Source of the DNA: Segatella maculosa DSM 19339 = JCM 15638
GTDB lineage: Bacteria > Bacteroidota > Bacteroidia > Bacteroidales > Bacteroidaceae
Assembly: GCF_000382385.1 (NCBI RefSeq)
Contig: NZ_KB908321.1
Span: 297,999 to 361,998, forward strand
Direction: 5' to 3'
Length of the DNA: 64,000 nucleotides
Part shown: positions 36,231 through 45,304 of the stretch, one piece after another
How the letters are laid out: the number at the start of each line of letters is the position of its first letter
Numbering within the stretch: the first letter of the stretch is position 1
Translations under genes and position numbers: made by a program
The notes under the pieces: model-generated
The model's input: only the letters and a program-made list of their open reading frames with translations
The model's database searches: none
Told to the model about the DNA's origin: nothing

Positions 36231-36362
36231 CAGCCCTTTTAGCGTGCAAAATCAGTCATTTTACCGCTCAATATCAGCCATATTGCACAGTGAAATGGCT
36301 GAGTTTGCCGTGCAATATGGCTGGATTTGGAAAACGGAATGGATTCGGTTGCAATTCAATAT
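36231..36362. repeat. 22-bp periodic array (CAGCCATAT family), six units
   Basis: Units begin at 36231, 36253, 36275, 36297, 36319 and 36341. The first three start CAGC/CAGT and the last three GGCT/GGAT, which is the same motif inverted (CAGCCATAT and ATATGGCTG). Most end in a CAATAT- or GAAAT-like segment. The array occupies the space between the lipoprotein gene end and the nuo promoter region. Closely related units occur at 57116-57215 and 4823. Confidence 0.85.
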
Positions 36363-36377
36363 GAAGACGATGCCCCA

Positions 36378-37178
36378 TCAAACCTTGAGTCTCACCTTGC
36401 CGTTAAAGCTGACAATGATGGTAATTTGATAGCTCGTGGGACTGTCGGGCACGCAGACACTGGCGTTGAAATGGAAGCCATCGGTGTTGGTCTTTGTATA
36501 GACGATATCGCTTAAAATGCTTTGGACCAACACCTCGGGCGGAACTTGATGCCTGAAATCATTTTTCCGAAAATCATGGCTATAGAGTTGGGTTGCACCA
36601 CGGTAGAGACTCAAGTGTATGATATTGTCATAGTAAACATTGTCAACCTCAACGCCGTCGTCGTTATATGTTTGTTTGGCCACTTTGTAGGTGGTCGGGT
36701 TCACCTGTATGTACCAATGATAATGATCATTTCCATAGATGATTACCGAATCGCGCTTGATAAGCTGGTTCTGATTTAAGGCTACGGGGCGTTTCTCCTC
36801 GAAGTAAGTCAAATAAGACTTGTCCTCTGTTTTCGTATATCTGATGATGTCTCCGTTTTGGTTTTTGAAGACAAAGAGATGCGGTGCCTGCTTCACGATC
36901 AGATATTTGGTCGTAATAGCACTGTGCAGAACGAGGGTGTCTTTGAATATCTGGAAGTAAACCGGTTGAGAAGTAGTGTCGGGATAGAAAATCGTATCAC
37001 CTACGACACGAAAGGCCGGATCATACTCTCCCTCATTCAGCCAAACGCCTTGCAACATTTGCTTTGCAGTCAAATCTTCTGATGGAGTTCTGTCAGTGTT
37101 TGACCTCTTGTTACCGCATGCAACTGTTATGATGGCACCCAGCAACAATGCTATGAATTGTAAAGTCCCGGTTTTCAT
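36378..37178 (-). CDS. Lipoprotein of unknown function
   Basis: 266 residues from the ATG at 37178; one codon upstream there is only a TTG. Lipobox TVAC with Cys21. The mature part is beta-rich: MLQGVWLNEGEYDPAFRVVG, YFQIFKDTLVLHSAITTKYL, HYHWYIQVNPTTYKVAKQTY. It resembles the DUF4738 group of Bacteroidales lipoproteins, but I am not sure of that match. The start overlaps the rfbC stop by one base (TGATG), so it is coupled to rfbC, although no functional link to dTDP-sugar synthesis is visible. Confidence 0.75.
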   Translation of the reverse strand: MKTGTLQFIALLLGAIITVACGNKRSNTDRTPSEDLTAKQMLQGVWLNEGEYDPAFRVVGDTIFYPDTTSQPVYFQIFKDTLVLHSAITTKYLIVKQAPHLFVFKNQNGDIIRYTKTEDKSYLTYFEEKRPVALNQNQLIKRDSVIIYGNDHYHWYIQVNPTTYKVAKQTYNDDGVEVDNVYYDNIIHLSLYRGATQLYSHDFRKNDFRHQVPPEVLVQSILSDIVYTKTNTDGFHFNASVCVPDSPTSYQITIIVSFNGKVRLKV

Positions 37179-37726
37179 CAATCAAACAGTTCAGCATTTT
37201 TCAGCGCAGAGGCCTTAGAATCTTTCTCTGACGTCTGTATATCCTTTGAGTCTATAGGCCATTCTATATGGATATCTTCATCATTCCAACGTATGCAAGC
37301 CTCATTTTGAGGGGAATAAGCATTGTCAACCTTGTAAGTAAAGATAGCTTCGTCGCTCAAAACCAAAAAACCATGTGCGAAACCGCGTGGAATAAAGAAC
37401 TGATATTTGTTTTCATCCGAAAGCTCAACCATGACATATTTGCCAAAGGTTGGGCTGCTCTTGCGAATATCCACAGCGACATCAAGCACTTTTCCTTTGA
37501 TGACACGGACGAGTTTTGCCTGTGAATACTCTCCTTTTTGGTAATGCAGACCGCGCAACACACCATAGGAAGACTTGGATTCATTGTCCTGAACGAATTC
37601 TATCTTACCAATGTGATGCTCAAATTCGTCTTTCTTCCATACCTCAAAGAAGTAACCTCGGGCATCATCAAAGACATGTGGCTTTAATATGAAAACTCCT
37701 TCAATCGCTGTCTTTATGTATTCCAT
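37178..37726 (-). CDS. rfbC: dTDP-4-dehydrorhamnose 3,5-epimerase
   Basis: 182 residues, a cupin fold. The catalytic base His61 is in GVLRGLHYQ and the catalytic Tyr131 in IFTYKVDNAYSP. FIPRGFAHGF is the substrate loop. It epimerises dTDP-4-keto-6-deoxyglucose on the way to dTDP-rhamnose for surface polysaccharide. The other rml genes are not in the window, so this copy is separate from a full rmlABCD cluster. A consensus promoter lies at 37752-37782. Confidence 0.95.
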   Translation of the reverse strand: MEYIKTAIEGVFILKPHVFDDARGYFFEVWKKDEFEHHIGKIEFVQDNESKSSYGVLRGLHYQKGEYSQAKLVRVIKGKVLDVAVDIRKSSPTFGKYVMVELSDENKYQFFIPRGFAHGFLVLSDEAIFTYKVDNAYSPQNEACIRWNDEDIHIEWPIDSKDIQTSEKDSKASALKNAELFD

Positions 37727-37751
37727 CTTTCACTAACTGTTATTTACGCCA

Positions 37752-37782
37752 CAAAGGTACTATTTTTATAAGACCTTGCAAT
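37752..37782 (-). promoter_or_regulatory. Promoter of rfbC
   Basis: On the minus strand ATTG (37782-37779), a 19-base spacer and TACCTTTG (37759-37752). The -7 element ends 26 bases before the rfbC ATG. It forms a divergent pair with the promoter at 37825. Confidence 0.65.
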
Positions 37783-37824
37783 AGAAAGCACAAATTATTT
37801 TAATGATATTTTTATTTTGAAAAC

Positions 37825-37855
37825 TTTGTATCTTGAAATAAATATATTAATTTTG
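37825..37855 (+). promoter_or_regulatory. Promoter abutting the GTG start at 37861
   Basis: TTTG (37825-37828), a 19-base spacer and TAATTTTG (37848-37855) fit the Bacteroidota consensus. The -7 element ends only five bases before the GTG, so the transcript would start at or next to the start codon. Confidence 0.65.
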
Positions 37856-37860
37856 CAAAC

Positions 37861-38901
37861 GTGATTAGACTAGAAAGACATATAGAAATCCTATTGCTTA
37901 CCAACGATTGTGTCATTATTCCAAACTTCGGTGGATTTATGGCCCATCATTTGGCTGCGCATTTTGACGAGCAAGATCATTCATATCTTCCTCCGACCCG
38001 TTCTATTGGCTTTAATCCATTATTGAAAATCAATGATTCTCTTCTTGCACAATCTTATGTGGAAGCCTATGATATCAGTTATCCTGAGGCATTGAGACAG
38101 ATAGAGCAAGAGGCTGAAGAGATAAAACAGCTGTTGGGCGAAGGAGGCTCCTACGAAATGAAAGACCTTGGCACGCTAAATGTCAACTCGGAAGGTCACT
38201 ATGCCTTTGAACCCTGTGAAGCGGGGCTGCTCACTCCAACCTTATATGGATTAAGCAGCTTTGAATTAAAGAGATTAAACGTTGGTGAAACCGAAGTTCC
38301 AGCAAGACTTGAACTTACAAGCGTGCAAAGTTCTTCCGACTCAACAGTTGAACCTGACATATCGGAAGAAATCTTATCAGAGGAAAATACGTACACTATT
38401 CAACGGAGTGTCGTAAGGAATATCATGGTTGCATGTATTGCATTGCTGGCTTTTCTACTGCTGCCTTCCTCTTTGGAGAACGGAGGAGAGTTGGCAAGAA
38501 CCGGTAGTGGGATTGACACAGGACTCCTTACACGCATTATGCCCAAAGATGTTACGTTGGGAAATGCTACAGCATATATTGCCAAGGAGGTGTCTTCTAA
38601 GAAAGAAGAGGCCCCACATCAAATTGATAATACCGAAAGACAGAAAGCAGATACAAAGCGCATTGAGCCTACGGATTATTATAGTATTGTTTTAGCAAGC
38701 AGGATTACCCATAAGAATGCAAGACAATTTGTCAAAAGATTGCATGGAATGGGATATGATGCTGCAAGAATAATGAAACGCAACAACCAGATAAAGGTTA
38801 TTTATGGCGTATATGCTTCGGAGAATGATGCTCGTAAGGTTGTCAACAAGTTCTATAAACATACCGAATTTACTGATTGTTGGGTCACACACATCAGATA
38901 A
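37861..38901 (+). CDS. HU-CCDC81-like and SPOR domain protein, GTG start
   Basis: 346 residues. Residues about 1-60 and 65-140 match the paired HU-like domains (CCDC81 type) of Bacteroidota: ERHIEILLLTNDCVIIPNFG, GFNPLLKINDSLLAQSYVEA. A single transmembrane helix lies near residues 181-200 (VVRNIMVACIALLAFLLLP). The last 80 residues form a SPOR domain (DYYSIVLASRITHKNARQFV to CWVTHIR), which usually binds denuded peptidoglycan strands at division sites. So one end could face DNA or the cytoplasm and the other the cell wall. The GTG start is favoured because the N-terminus matches the family. Confidence 0.85.
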   Translation: MIRLERHIEILLLTNDCVIIPNFGGFMAHHLAAHFDEQDHSYLPPTRSIGFNPLLKINDSLLAQSYVEAYDISYPEALRQIEQEAEEIKQLLGEGGSYEMKDLGTLNVNSEGHYAFEPCEAGLLTPTLYGLSSFELKRLNVGETEVPARLELTSVQSSSDSTVEPDISEEILSEENTYTIQRSVVRNIMVACIALLAFLLLPSSLENGGELARTGSGIDTGLLTRIMPKDVTLGNATAYIAKEVSSKKEEAPHQIDNTERQKADTKRIEPTDYYSIVLASRITHKNARQFVKRLHGMGYDAARIMKRNNQIKVIYGVYASENDARKVVNKFYKHTEFTDCWVTHIR

Positions 38902-38922
38902 ACCGCTTTCACAGTCAAGGGT

Positions 38923-39447
38923 ATGAAACGTGTACGTTGTCCAAAATGCGATAATTATGTCACATTTGATGAAACCAAATATCAGGTTGGCCAATCTTTA
39001 GTCTTTGAATGTCCGGAGTGTGGAAAGAATTTTGGCATTCGAATTGGCATGTCTAAGCTTCGAAACATACAAAAAGAAGAGGTTTTAGATGAGCATGTCA
39101 ATGAAAACGGATACGGTGCTATTGTCGTCATTGAAAATGTTTTCCATTATAAACAGGTGATTCCGCTGAAAATGGGAAACAATATCATAGGACGATATAT
39201 GAAAGGGAGCAATATCAACTGCCCTATTGAAACTAACGATCCCAGTATAGATATGACGCACTGCATTATAAATGTCAGTCGAAAAAGGGATGGTAAAATC
39301 CAATATGTCATTTGCGATGGGCCAAGTTATACAGGGACATTTGTAGATAATGAAATCTTGAAGGACAAAGAGCGTAGGGTTATTAAAGATGGCTGTCTTT
39401 TCACGATTGGGGCTACAAGTATCATTCTTCGTGCCACAGAAGAATGA
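38923..39447 (+). CDS. Zinc-ribbon and FHA domain protein
   Basis: 174 residues. An N-terminal zinc ribbon has two CxxC knuckles (VRCPKCDNY with Cys6 and Cys9; FECPECGKNF with Cys30 and Cys33), of the MJ0042 type. From about residue 85 a forkhead-associated domain is visible: NNIIGRYMKGSNINCPIETN, TFVDNEILKD and GCLFTIGATSIIL. FHA domains read phosphothreonine. It is 21 bases after the HU/SPOR gene, likely in one operon, suggesting a signalling or division-related pair. The target is unknown. Confidence 0.85.
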   Translation: MKRVRCPKCDNYVTFDETKYQVGQSLVFECPECGKNFGIRIGMSKLRNIQKEEVLDEHVNENGYGAIVVIENVFHYKQVIPLKMGNNIIGRYMKGSNINCPIETNDPSIDMTHCIINVSRKRDGKIQYVICDGPSYTGTFVDNEILKDKERRVIKDGCLFTIGATSIILRATEE

Positions 39448-39531
39448 GACTCTTAAATATACATATATAGGATTGACTAAGAAAAAAGCAATTATAATTT
39501 CCATTTCTTAGTTAAATTATATATCTTTGCA

Positions 39532-39539
39532 AATTGTAT
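39532..39539 (+). promoter_or_regulatory. -7 element upstream of purU
   Basis: TATCTTTG at 39532-39539, 40 bases before the purU ATG. A clear TTTG at the right distance upstream is not seen. It would drive the purU-his run. Confidence 0.5.
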
Positions 39540-39579
39540 AGAAGAACCCATAATTAGGTTACAATCTGAAAGATATATA

Positions 39580-40443
39580 ATGAAGTCAACTGCCATATTA
39601 CTTCTCCATTGTCCGGACAAGCAAGGTATCATTAGTGAGATAACAAAATTCATTACTGATAATCAGGGAAATATTGTCTATTTAGATCAGTATGTTGATC
39701 ATGAAGATGGTGTTTTCTTTATGAGATTAGAATGGGAATTAGCTGATTTTATGATTCCCAGAGATAAAATAGAAGACATCATAAATACACTTTATAGAAC
39801 GAGATATCACTTAGAGTTCAATATTTACTTTAGTGACGAGAAACCACGCATGGCCATTTTTGTCAGCAAGATGAGCCATTGTCTCTATGACTTGTTGGCA
39901 CGTTATAAAGCCGGAGAGTGGGATGTAGAGATACCATGTATCATAAGCAATCATGAAACCTTAAGATATATTGCAGAACAGTTTGATATTCCCTATTATG
40001 TATGGCCGATAGAAAAAGACCATAGTAACAAAGATGAGGTTGAGACAAAAGAAATGGAACTACTCAAAAAAGAGAAAATTACGTTCATTGTCTTGGCCCG
40101 TTATATGCAAATTATCAGTGAAAGAATGATAGAGACTTATCCAAACCATATTATCAATATCCATCATTCGTTTCTACCCGCGTTTATTGGTTCTAAACCT
40201 TATCATCAAGCATGGGAACGTGGTGTAAAAATCATTGGAGCTACAAGTCATTATGTCACATCTGAGTTGGATGCTGGTCCAATCATAGAGCAAGATGTCA
40301 CACGTATCAGCCATAAAGATACTCCACATAGCCTTATTATGAAAGGAAAGGATTTGGAAAAAATTGTATTGAGCAGAGCCGTGACTAAACATATTGAACG
40401 GAAAATACTGACATACAATAATAAGACGATTATATTTTCTTAA
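39580..40443 (+). CDS. purU: Formyltetrahydrofolate deformylase
   Basis: 287 residues. An N-terminal ACT domain (ILLLHCPDKQGIISEITKFI, about 5-80) precedes a formyltransferase-type hydrolase domain with NIHHSFLPAFIGSKPYHQAW and TSELDAGPIIEQD, which hold the catalytic Asn, His and Asp. It hydrolyses 10-formyl-THF to formate and THF. The gene is 9 bases before hisH. Both purine and histidine synthesis draw on one-carbon units and AICAR, which may explain the pairing. Confidence 0.93.
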   Translation: MKSTAILLLHCPDKQGIISEITKFITDNQGNIVYLDQYVDHEDGVFFMRLEWELADFMIPRDKIEDIINTLYRTRYHLEFNIYFSDEKPRMAIFVSKMSHCLYDLLARYKAGEWDVEIPCIISNHETLRYIAEQFDIPYYVWPIEKDHSNKDEVETKEMELLKKEKITFIVLARYMQIISERMIETYPNHIINIHHSFLPAFIGSKPYHQAWERGVKIIGATSHYVTSELDAGPIIEQDVTRISHKDTPHSLIMKGKDLEKIVLSRAVTKHIERKILTYNNKTIIFS

Positions 40444-40452
40444 TTACCACTT

Positions 40453-41058
40453 ATGACAGTAGCCATTGTAAAATATAATGCCGGCAATATCTATTCGGTT
40501 GTCAATGCTTTGAGACGTTTAGGCATACAGTCGATCTTGACCGATGATGCAGAGACCTTGCGGAAAGCGGATAAAGTGATATTTCCCGGACAGGGTAATG
40601 CACTTGAAGCCATGGCCCATCTGAGAAAATACAGACTTGATGAGGAAATTAAAAACCTCACTCAACCTGTTCTTGGCATCTGTGTAGGGCAACAACTTCT
40701 GTGCAAACACTCAAAAGAGGGGGACGTTGATTGCATTGGCATCTTTGATGCTGTAGTTGAAAAATTCCATCCCGTTGCACATGAGGATAAAGTGCCGGTT
40801 ATGGGATGGCAAAAAATAGAAATCCAAGGAGAGCAATATCAGGGGAATAATCTTTTGAAAGGATTGGGAGAGCACCCGTATGTCTATTTTTTACATAGTT
40901 ACTATGTGCCCATAACAAGCTATACTATTGCAACAGCTAACTATATTCTCCCCTATTCAGCATGCATGCAAAAGGACAATTTCTATGCATGCCAATTCCA
41001 CCCCGAGAAAAGTGGGAAGACTGGAGAACGAATACTGCAAAACTTTCTGGACTTATGA
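40453..41058 (+). CDS. hisH: Imidazole glycerol phosphate synthase, glutaminase subunit
   Basis: 201 residues, class I glutamine amidotransferase. The nucleophile is Cys77 in LGICVGQQLL, where Gln replaces the common Met after CVG. His and Glu are in CQFHPEKSG. YNAGNIYSV and FPGQGNALEAM are the oxyanion-side loops. It supplies ammonia to HisF. The stop overlaps the hisA start by four bases. Confidence 0.96.
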   Translation: MTVAIVKYNAGNIYSVVNALRRLGIQSILTDDAETLRKADKVIFPGQGNALEAMAHLRKYRLDEEIKNLTQPVLGICVGQQLLCKHSKEGDVDCIGIFDAVVEKFHPVAHEDKVPVMGWQKIEIQGEQYQGNNLLKGLGEHPYVYFLHSYYVPITSYTIATANYILPYSACMQKDNFYACQFHPEKSGKTGERILQNFLDL

Positions 41059-41771
41059 ATATAGAGCTTATACCTGCAATTGACATTATAAACGGACAAT
41101 GTGTCCGTCTCACAAAAGGGGATTACAACCAGAAAATCATATATGACGATGATCCGGTGCATGTGGCATGCAACATTGAAAAATTGGGATTCAAACGATT
41201 ACATATAGTGGATCTTGATGGAGCAGCAGCAGGGCATATCATAAATGAAAAGGTATTGAAGGCGATTACCTCTACAACGGATTTGAAAGTGGACTTCGGT
41301 GGAGGTATAAAAACAGGGGAAGACATAGAAGCTGCTTTCGCTGCCGGAGCTCATATGGTTACCGTTGGAAGTGTTTCTGCCACAGACCCGGAACTTTTTT
41401 TTAGTTGGTTATCACGTTATCATGCAGACAGGCTTATTTTAGGAGCAGATGTTAAAGATGGCGACGTGTATGTAAATGGTTGGAAGAAGAATTCGGGAAA
41501 GAAAATACTTCCTTTCCTAAAACAATATGTAGATGAAGGTATTAAAAATGTGCTATGTACAGAGATTAATAAAGATGGAACTTTGTCAGGACCAGAAATA
41601 ACCTTGTATCAACAAATCATGAAAATATATCCTGATTTGCATCTGATTGCAAGCGGTGGGGTTTCAAGTAATGAAGATATTGTTCATTTGGAGCAAGCCG
41701 GTATTCCTGCAGTCGTATTTGGTAAGGCTTTTTATGAAGGAAGAATAAATATCAAGCAATTGGAATTATGA
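41055..41771 (+). CDS. hisA: Phosphoribosylformimino-5-aminoimidazole carboxamide ribotide isomerase
   Basis: 238 residues from the ATG at 41055, which overlaps the hisH stop (ATGA). A longer frame from 40962 lies inside hisH and is not needed. TIM-barrel with [17 protein letters not shown] at the N-terminus (first catalytic Asp), [13 protein letters not shown], and [17 protein letters not shown] with the second Asp. The phosphate sites are GGGIKTG and [11 protein letters not shown]. It catalyses the Amadori rearrangement before HisHF. Confidence 0.96.
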   Translation: MNIELIPAIDIINGQCVRLTKGDYNQKIIYDDDPVHVACNIEKLGFKRLHIVDLDGAAAGHIINEKVLKAITSTTDLKVDFGGGIKTGEDIEAAFAAGAHMVTVGSVSATDPELFFSWLSRYHADRLILGADVKDGDVYVNGWKKNSGKKILPFLKQYVDEGIKNVLCTEINKDGTLSGPEITLYQQIMKIYPDLHLIASGGVSSNEDIVHLEQAGIPAVVFGKAFYEGRINIKQLEL

Positions 41772-42529
41772 ATGCATTGGCAAAAAGAATTATTCCCTGT
41801 CTTGATGTTAAAGACGGAAAAACGGTCAAAGGAACGAATTTTGTCAACCTAAGGAATGCCGGTGACCCGGTTGAACTTGGTAAGGCATATAGCGATGCCG
41901 GGGCAGACGAGTTGGTCTTTCTGGATATAACAGCCAGTTTGGAAGGTAGGAAGACATTCACAAATATGGTAGAACGTGTCGCTAAGGAGATTAATATTCC
42001 TTTTACTGTAGGAGGAGGGGTTAATGAATTAGCAGATGTGGACCGGTTATTACAAGCAGGGGCAGACAAAGTAAGTATCAATAGTGCGGTATTATGTCAA
42101 CCTGACTTAATTAATCAGATTACAAATCACTATGGTTCACAAGTCTGTGTTTGCGCTATTGATGCACGATATGATAAAGATGATTGGTATTGCTATATTA
42201 GAGGTGGGCGTGAAAAAACAGGAAGAAAGCTTTTCGAGTGGGCTAAGGAAGTGGCAGACCGTGGTGCAGGTGAAATTCTTTTCACAAGCATGGACCACGA
42301 TGGAATAAAACAAGGATTTGCCAATGAAGCCCTTGCGCAATTATCAGAAATAGTAAGTATTCCAATTATAGCCAGTGGTGGAGCCGGAAAAGAAGAACAT
42401 TTCAAAGATGTTTTTTTGCAAGGTAAAGCCGATGCGGCTTTAGCTGCCAGCGTGTTTCATTTTGGAGAATTGACAATTCCACATCTAAAGCAATATCTTA
42501 AAAAAGAAGGTATCAATGTTAGAATATAA
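41768..42529 (+). CDS. hisF: Imidazole glycerol phosphate synthase, cyclase subunit
   Basis: 253 residues, TIM-barrel. [16 protein letters not shown] holds the first catalytic Asp (Asp13 here), and [14 protein letters not shown] the second. [11 protein letters not shown] and [11 protein letters not shown] are phosphate-binding loops. With HisH it makes imidazole glycerol phosphate and AICAR. Its start overlaps the hisA stop by four bases. Confidence 0.97.
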   Translation: MNALAKRIIPCLDVKDGKTVKGTNFVNLRNAGDPVELGKAYSDAGADELVFLDITASLEGRKTFTNMVERVAKEINIPFTVGGGVNELADVDRLLQAGADKVSINSAVLCQPDLINQITNHYGSQVCVCAIDARYDKDDWYCYIRGGREKTGRKLFEWAKEVADRGAGEILFTSMDHDGIKQGFANEALAQLSEIVSIPIIASGGAGKEEHFKDVFLQGKADAALAASVFHFGELTIPHLKQYLKKEGINVRI

Positions 42530-42544
42530 TAGAGGATAAATTAT

Positions 42545-43186
42545 ATGTATATAGATTTCAATAAGATGAATGGACTTGTTCCTGCTATTATTCAAGATGC
42601 AGTAACAAAGAATGTACTTATGCTTGGATATATGAATCAGGAAGCTTATAGAAAAACTATTGAAACAAAGAAAGTGACATTTTGGAGTCGTGAGCGTAAA
42701 TGCTTATGGACAAAGGGAGAAACCAGTGGAAACTATTTGAATCTTGTTAATATCAAAAACGATTGTGACAATGATACTTTGCTCATCAGCGTACAACCGG
42801 AAGGTCCTACGTGTCATACGGGAACAGATACGTGTTGGGGGGAAACTAATAACTATAATCCTATCTTATTTCTGAGTGAACTTCAAGACTTTATAAATCA
42901 ACGTTATCATGATATGCCTGAAGATAGCTATACAACAAGCCTATTTAAAAAGGGGGTAAACAGAATAGCACAAAAGGTTGGTGAAGAAGCATTGGAGACA
43001 GTCATTGAAGCAACAGCGGGAACAAAAGATAAATTAGTTTACGAGGCATCAGATATGCTTTATCACCTTATAGTACTACTTACAAATAAAGGGCTTCGTA
43101 TTGAAAATTTAGCACAAGAACTATTAGAACGACATACACCTAATTGGGATAAGAAACGTCGTATAGCTAAAAGTAAGAATAAGTAA
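42545..43186 (+). CDS. hisIE: Bifunctional phosphoribosyl-AMP cyclohydrolase / phosphoribosyl-ATP pyrophosphatase
   Basis: 213 residues. The N-terminal HisI domain (to about 110) has VTFWSRERKCLWTKGETSGN and the metal ligands in DCDNDTLLISVQPEGPTCHT. The C-terminal HisE domain (about 125-205) has TTSLFKKGVNRIAQKVGEEA and EASDMLYHLIVLL. It carries out steps 2 and 3 of histidine synthesis. hisG, hisD, hisC and hisB are not in the window, so the pathway is split in this genome. Confidence 0.96.
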   Translation: MYIDFNKMNGLVPAIIQDAVTKNVLMLGYMNQEAYRKTIETKKVTFWSRERKCLWTKGETSGNYLNLVNIKNDCDNDTLLISVQPEGPTCHTGTDTCWGETNNYNPILFLSELQDFINQRYHDMPEDSYTTSLFKKGVNRIAQKVGEEALETVIEATAGTKDKLVYEASDMLYHLIVLLTNKGLRIENLAQELLERHTPNWDKKRRIAKSKNK

Positions 43187-43197
43187 AAAATATAAAT

Positions 43198-43932
43198 ATG
43201 AATTTGATTGATTATAAGAATATTGATATATATCAGGACGATACGCTGATACTTAAAGATGTGAATTTCCATGTAGATGAAGGAGAGTTCTTATATATTA
43301 TAGGTAAGGTTGGTTCGGGGAAGACCAGCCTACTTAGAACATTTTATTGTGAACTTGATATTTATAACAAGGAAGAGAGTGGTGAAAAAAAAGCAGAAAT
43401 ACTTGGTAGGGAGATTATGGCGCTGAAAAGGCGAGATATCCCAGCCCTTCGTAGAGAAATAGGTGTTATTTTTCAGGACTTTAAGCTATTGCATGAAAAA
43501 ACGGTATGGGAAAATTTAGCATTTGTCCTGAAATCTACCGGCTGGAAGGATTCTAAAGAGATTGAAGAACGTATTGAGAGTGTACTTACAGATGTTGGCA
43601 TGATTGATAAAATCAACAAAATGCCTTATGAACTATCTGGAGGCGAACAGCAACGTATAGCCATTGCACGTGCTATTTTAAATAGACCGAAATTGATAGT
43701 TGCAGATGAGCCTACTGGTAATCTCGATTCCGAAACTGCCGATAATATAATTAGTCTACTCAGAGATATTGCAACCACAGGGACTGCTGTTATTATAACA
43801 ACGCATAATATTTCACTGTTAGACAAATATAAAGGAATAGTATATCGTTGTAAAGATGGAGTTATTAATGATGTAACGACAGAATACAACAAAATGGATC
43901 TTACCGAAGATGCAGAATATAAAATTCCATAG
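43198..43932 (+). CDS. ftsE: Cell division ATP-binding protein FtsE
   Basis: 244 residues, ABC ATPase. Walker A is GKVGSGKTS, the signature [16 protein letters not shown], Walker [14 protein letters not shown], and the switch His is in ITTHNIS. The Q-loop segment [19 protein letters not shown] is typical of FtsE. FtsE with FtsX activates peptidoglycan hydrolases at the septum. FtsX is not adjacent. An 11-base gap follows hisIE, and a 33-base gap precedes lysC. Confidence 0.88.
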   Translation: MNLIDYKNIDIYQDDTLILKDVNFHVDEGEFLYIIGKVGSGKTSLLRTFYCELDIYNKEESGEKKAEILGREIMALKRRDIPALRREIGVIFQDFKLLHEKTVWENLAFVLKSTGWKDSKEIEERIESVLTDVGMIDKINKMPYELSGGEQQRIAIARAILNRPKLIVADEPTGNLDSETADNIISLLRDIATTGTAVIITTHNISLLDKYKGIVYRCKDGVINDVTTEYNKMDLTEDAEYKIP

Positions 43933-43965
43933 AATAAAGATATATATTTCTTAAATATTACAATC

Positions 43966-45285
43966 ATGAAGGTAATGAAATTTGGAGGTACTTCCGTTGG
44001 TTCACCTGAACGTATGAAGCATGTAGCCTCTTTGGTAACAGAATCAGGTGAGACTACTTTTATTATCTTATCTGCAATGAGTGGTACAACAAATTCACTT
44101 ATAGAGATATCCGAATATCTATATAAGAAGAATCCCGAAGGTGCCAATGAAATTATAAATAAACTTGAAACAAAATATTTGCAGCATGTAGAAGATCTGT
44201 ATGTGACAGACGAATACAAGCAAAAGACAAGAGATTTTTTACATACCGAATTCAATTATCTACGCTCTTTCACAAAAGGCTTCTTTACAAGTTTTGAAGA
44301 GAAAAATATTGTGGCCCAAGGTGAAATTATGAGTACAAATATGGTTGCGAATTATCTGCAAGAGTCCGGTTTCAAAACTGTATTGTTAAATGCACTTAAT
44401 TTTATGAGGACAGATAAGAACTCGGAACCGGATCTTTTGTACATCAAGGAAAAGTTGGCTGATATAATGAAAAAAAATATCGGAAGCCAAATTTATATTT
44501 CACAAGGATTTATTTGTCGCAATGCTTATGGTGAGGTTGACAATCTGCAACGTGGTGGTAGCGACTATACGGCATCCTTGGTTGGGGTTGCACTTCCGGC
44601 AGAAGAGATTCAAATATGGACAGATATAGATGGAATGCACAATAATGATCCACGTATTGTAAGAAATACAGAGGCTATACATCAGCTGAATTTTGAGGAA
44701 GCGGCTGAGTTAGCCTACTTTGGAGCAAAAATCCTTCATCCCACTTGTGTTCAGCCTGCAAAATATGCAGGTATACCCGTCAGACTGAAAAACACAATGG
44801 ACCCAAATGCAGAAGGTACTATCATAAATAATGTTATTGTCAAAGGTAAGATAAAGGCCGTTGCTGCGAAAGATGATATCACAGCTGTGAAAATTAAAAG
44901 CAGCCGGATGCTTTTAGCAACAGGTTTTCTTCGCAAAGTCTTTGAAATTTTTGAAAGTTACCAGACTCCTATTGATATGATTACAACAAGTGAGGTTGGT
45001 GTGTCTGTAAGTATTGACGACAATAGCCATCTAAATGAAATTGTTGATGAATTAAAAAAATACGGAACTGTTACCGTAGATACAGATATGTGTATTATCT
45101 GTGTAGTAGGAGATTTAGATTGGGGAAATATTGGTTTTGAAACATTGGCACTTGAAGCCATGAAGGAAATTCCTGTGCGTATGATTTCTTATGGAGGGAG
45201 CAACTATAACATATCATTTCTGATTCGTGAAATTGACAAGGAAAAAGCTTTACGGAGTTTGAATAAAACACTATTCAATAAATAG
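43966..45285 (+). CDS. lysC: Aspartate kinase (monofunctional)
   Basis: 439 residues. The kinase domain opens with [15 protein letters not shown] and has [20 protein letters not shown] and [18 protein letters not shown]. From about residue 295 two ACT domains follow ([33 protein letters not shown]), so it is likely feedback-regulated by lysine or threonine. It makes aspartyl phosphate for the lysine, threonine and methionine pathways. lysA follows by 19 bases, suggesting a lysine-directed role. Confidence 0.95.
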   Translation: MKVMKFGGTSVGSPERMKHVASLVTESGETTFIILSAMSGTTNSLIEISEYLYKKNPEGANEIINKLETKYLQHVEDLYVTDEYKQKTRDFLHTEFNYLRSFTKGFFTSFEEKNIVAQGEIMSTNMVANYLQESGFKTVLLNALNFMRTDKNSEPDLLYIKEKLADIMKKNIGSQIYISQGFICRNAYGEVDNLQRGGSDYTASLVGVALPAEEIQIWTDIDGMHNNDPRIVRNTEAIHQLNFEEAAELAYFGAKILHPTCVQPAKYAGIPVRLKNTMDPNAEGTIINNVIVKGKIKAVAAKDDITAVKIKSSRMLLATGFLRKVFEIFESYQTPIDMITTSEVGVSVSIDDNSHLNEIVDELKKYGTVTVDTDMCIICVVGDLDWGNIGFETLALEAMKEIPVRMISYGGSNYNISFLIREIDKEKALRSLNKTLFNK

Positions 45286-45304
45286 TACAAATGATAGAAA
45301 ACTA

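Noticed and set aside
40962..41054. N-terminal extension of HisA
   Set aside because: It lies inside hisH in another frame. The ATG at 41055 gives the normal HisA N-terminus and the usual four-base overlap.
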